Origin: Clostridiales bacterium
Lineage (GTDB): Bacteria; Bacillota; Clostridia; UBA8921
DNA: 7,572 nt
Direction of reading: 5' to 3'
NCBI GenBank assembly: GCA_003535395.1
Contig: DOHE01000077.1
Coordinates: forward strand, 1-7,572
The notes beneath the pieces are model-generated. The model searched no databases. It had not been told where the DNA came from and worked only from the letters and a program-made list of their open reading frames with translations. Below, one piece after another: positions 6,256 to 7,572 of this stretch. Position numbers and translations under genes: made by a program. The stretch's first letter is position 1; each line of letters starts with the position of its first letter.

Positions 6256-7145
6256 CCTGCAAACAGACCCAGCCCATCGCGGATGTGATCCGGGATGGGC
6301 TTTGTACTATCACCAGCTCAAAAAACGAACTGTACCAGCGGTGGCTGAGGCTCACAACTTCCCGGGGCAGGAGGGAAAACGGCCTGTTTCTGGTGGAAGG
6401 TCTTAGATTTTGTACCGATGCCATCGCTTCCGGGATAACGCTTTCACCGGTGATCTTCACCCGGGATTTCCTTAAAAGATTTCGGGAAGAAGAGCTTTCA
6501 AACCAACTTGAGGCTTGGAACCAGGCAGGCCTGCAGGCTGCCGTGCTGCCGGATCACCTTTTTGAAAGGCCGTCGGACACGAAAACCCCCCAGGGGATCC
6601 TGGGGGTTGCACCGATTCCCGGCCTGGAAGGCAGTTTTGTACCGGAACCTGGAGGAATGTATCTGATCCTGGATGGCATACAGGATCCCGGGAACATGGG
6701 CACACTGATCCGCACTGCAGATGCAGCAGGTTTTGAGGGGATCATTTGGGTGAAAGGGTGCGTGGATATCTGTAATGCGAAGGTGCTGCGGGCCACCATG
6801 GGTTCCATTTTTCGCATTCCGGCAATGATGGCAGAGACACCGCAGCAAGCAGCAGAGATGATGAAAGTCCGTGGGATCTGTGTGATGACCACAAACCTGG
6901 AACAGGGCATCCCGCATACCCGCGCAGATTTTTCCGGCGGGGCTGCCATCCTCATCGGCAGTGAGGCCAATGGGGCAAGCGAGGAATTATTATCCGCCAG
7001 CAGCCAGAGGGTACGAATCCCTATGCGAAAAGGTGTAGATTCGCTGAATGCATCTGCTGCAGGGGCTGTACTCATGTATGAAGCGGTCCGCCAGCGTGAA
7101 AATGGAAGTATGGAAAAGAAAGAAGGAGATGCGGGATGGATCTGA
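6252..7145 (+). CDS. TrmH/SpoU-family RNA 2'-O-methyltransferase
   Basis: SPOUT-class enzyme that methylates ribose 2'-OH in rRNA or tRNA using S-adenosylmethionine. An N-terminal substrate-binding domain (about 20-125) opens with ITSSKNEL and contains FLVEG and TPQGILGV. The SPOUT knot has motif 1 [26 protein letters not shown] (about 137-160), motif 2 [11 protein letters not shown] (about 233-243) and motif 3 [16 protein letters not shown] (about 256-271). The 297-residue length assumes the ATG at 6252, overlapping the rplT stop as ATGA and suggesting translational coupling. Homologues usually begin about 17-19 residues later, and no ribosome binding site is visible, so the true start is uncertain. 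An in-frame GTG at 6285 sits in the loop of a strong hairpin. The 3' end overlaps pheS by 10 bases and carries its ribosome binding site. The exact RNA target is unknown. Confidence 0.9.
   Translation: MTCKQTQPIADVIRDGLCTITSSKNELYQRWLRLTTSRGRRENGLFLVEGLRFCTDAIASGITLSPVIFTRDFLKRFREEELSNQLEAWNQAGLQAAVLPDHLFERPSDTKTPQGILGVAPIPGLEGSFVPEPGGMYLILDGIQDPGNMGTLIRTADAAGFEGIIWVKGCVDICNAKVLRATMGSIFRIPAMMAETPQQAAEMMKVRGICVMTTNLEQGIPHTRADFSGGAAILIGSEANGASEELLSASSQRVRIPMRKGVDSLNASAAGAVLMYEAVRQRENGSMEKKEGDAGWI
6271..6303 (+). terminator. Strong hairpin after rplT, possible partial terminator
   Basis: AGCCCATC (6271-6278) pairs with GATGGGCT (6294-6301) and CGGAT (6280-6284) with ATCCG (6288-6292), giving 13 bp with one G-G mismatch and a GTG loop. 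Only three T residues follow (6301-6303, the first being part of the stem), then GTACTAT, so termination would be incomplete. The position 15 bases after the rplT stop suits an operon-end attenuator that lets some transcription pass to the methyltransferase and pheS. Confidence 0.55.
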
Positions 7146-7572
7146 AAGAACAGTTAACGGTCCTGGGTGTTACAGCAGCCGGAGAAATCGGCGCTGCGGA
7201 CTCCACCGGACAACTGGAGACGCTGCGGGTGAAATACCTGGGCAAAAAGGGAGAACTGACGGCGATCCTGCGGGGGATGGGCAGTCTGCCTGCAGAAGAA
7301 CGCCCACGGGCAGGCCAGGTCGCCAATGAAATCAGGGAGCGCATCGAAAGTGCCCTGACTCGAACGGAAAAAGCGCTGGCAGAAAAAGAAATGGCTGAAA
7401 AACTGCAGGCAGAGGCCATCGATGTCACCCTGCCGGGAAAAGTTCAGGCGTACGGCACACTGCATCCCATCACCCAGGTGATGGATCAGGTGGCCGATGT
7501 ATTTACAGGCATGGGATATACCGTTGCTGAAGGCCCGGAAATCGAGCTGGATTATTATAATTTTGAAGCCCT
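7136..7572 (+). CDS. pheS: Phenylalanyl-tRNA synthetase alpha subunit, N-terminal part
   Basis: PheS forms the catalytic half of the alpha2-beta2 enzyme that charges tRNA-Phe. The gene is open to the window edge, so 145 whole codons are seen of an expected total near 340. The N-terminal part (about 1-90) is the helical, charged tRNA-binding arm, including LETLRVKYLGKKGELTAILR. The catalytic domain begins at about 108 with HPITQVMDQV, followed by the conserved GYTVAEGPEIELDYYNFEA. AAGGAG (7123-7128) lies seven bases before the ATG, within the end of the upstream methyltransferase gene (10-base overlap). The order rplT-trmH-pheS is familiar in Firmicutes, and pheT is expected next. No separate T-box or promoter for pheS is visible here. 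Confidence 0.95.
   Translation, partial: MDLKEQLTVLGVTAAGEIGAADSTGQLETLRVKYLGKKGELTAILRGMGSLPAEERPRAGQVANEIRERIESALTRTEKALAEKEMAEKLQAEAIDVTLPGKVQAYGTLHPITQVMDQVADVFTGMGYTVAEGPEIELDYYNFEA

Noticed and set aside
1..7572. CRISPR array, insertion sequence, phage or toxin-antitoxin elements
   Set aside because: No regularly spaced repeats, transposase-like frames, terminal inverted repeats or tRNA/rRNA genes were seen on either strand.

Overview
The window looks like chromosomal DNA of a Gram-positive, low- to mid-GC Firmicute, most likely a member of Clostridia. The evidence is a T-box leader in front of thrS, an L20-type leader in front of infC-rpmI-rplT, consensus SigA-type promoters with AGGAGG-type ribosome binding sites, a clostridial-style threonyl-tRNA synthetase, and gene order rplT-trmH-pheS. 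All genes are on the + strand. I assigned taxonomy from gene content and protein resemblance only.

Layout. Positions 1-249 hold the C-terminal end of a P-type cation ATPase. A strong promoter (258-286) then drives comEA (342-1079), a membrane-anchored DNA-binding competence protein; comEC is not next to it. After a 165-base gap with its own promoter comes melA (1245-2543), an NAD- and metal-dependent GH4 alpha-galactosidase with no transporter or regulator beside it. Positions 2544-2942 contain a consensus promoter and a compact threonine T-box riboswitch with a terminator, followed by thrS (2943-4943). The -35 box of the next promoter overlaps the thrS stop codon. It drives a structured L20-type leader with a terminator (about 4976-5113) and then infC (from an AUC start at 5145), rpmI, rplT, a TrmH/SpoU-family RNA methyltransferase and the start of pheS, which runs off the window.

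How it works together. From thrS onward this is a translation-apparatus region with feedback control at several levels. Uncharged tRNA-Thr should control thrS by antitermination. Ribosomal protein L20 probably controls the infC leader by attenuation. IF3 probably limits its own synthesis through a non-AUG start codon. A strong hairpin at the rplT/trmH junction may reduce transcription between the highly expressed ribosomal protein genes and the methyltransferase-pheS part.

I found no wholly new biological system. The most interesting points are the AUC start of infC, the mutually exclusive pairings in the infC leader, the apparent lack of Stem II elements in the thrS T-box, the altered Thr-pocket motif and acidic insertion in ThrRS, and the hairpin overlapping the start of the methyltransferase gene.
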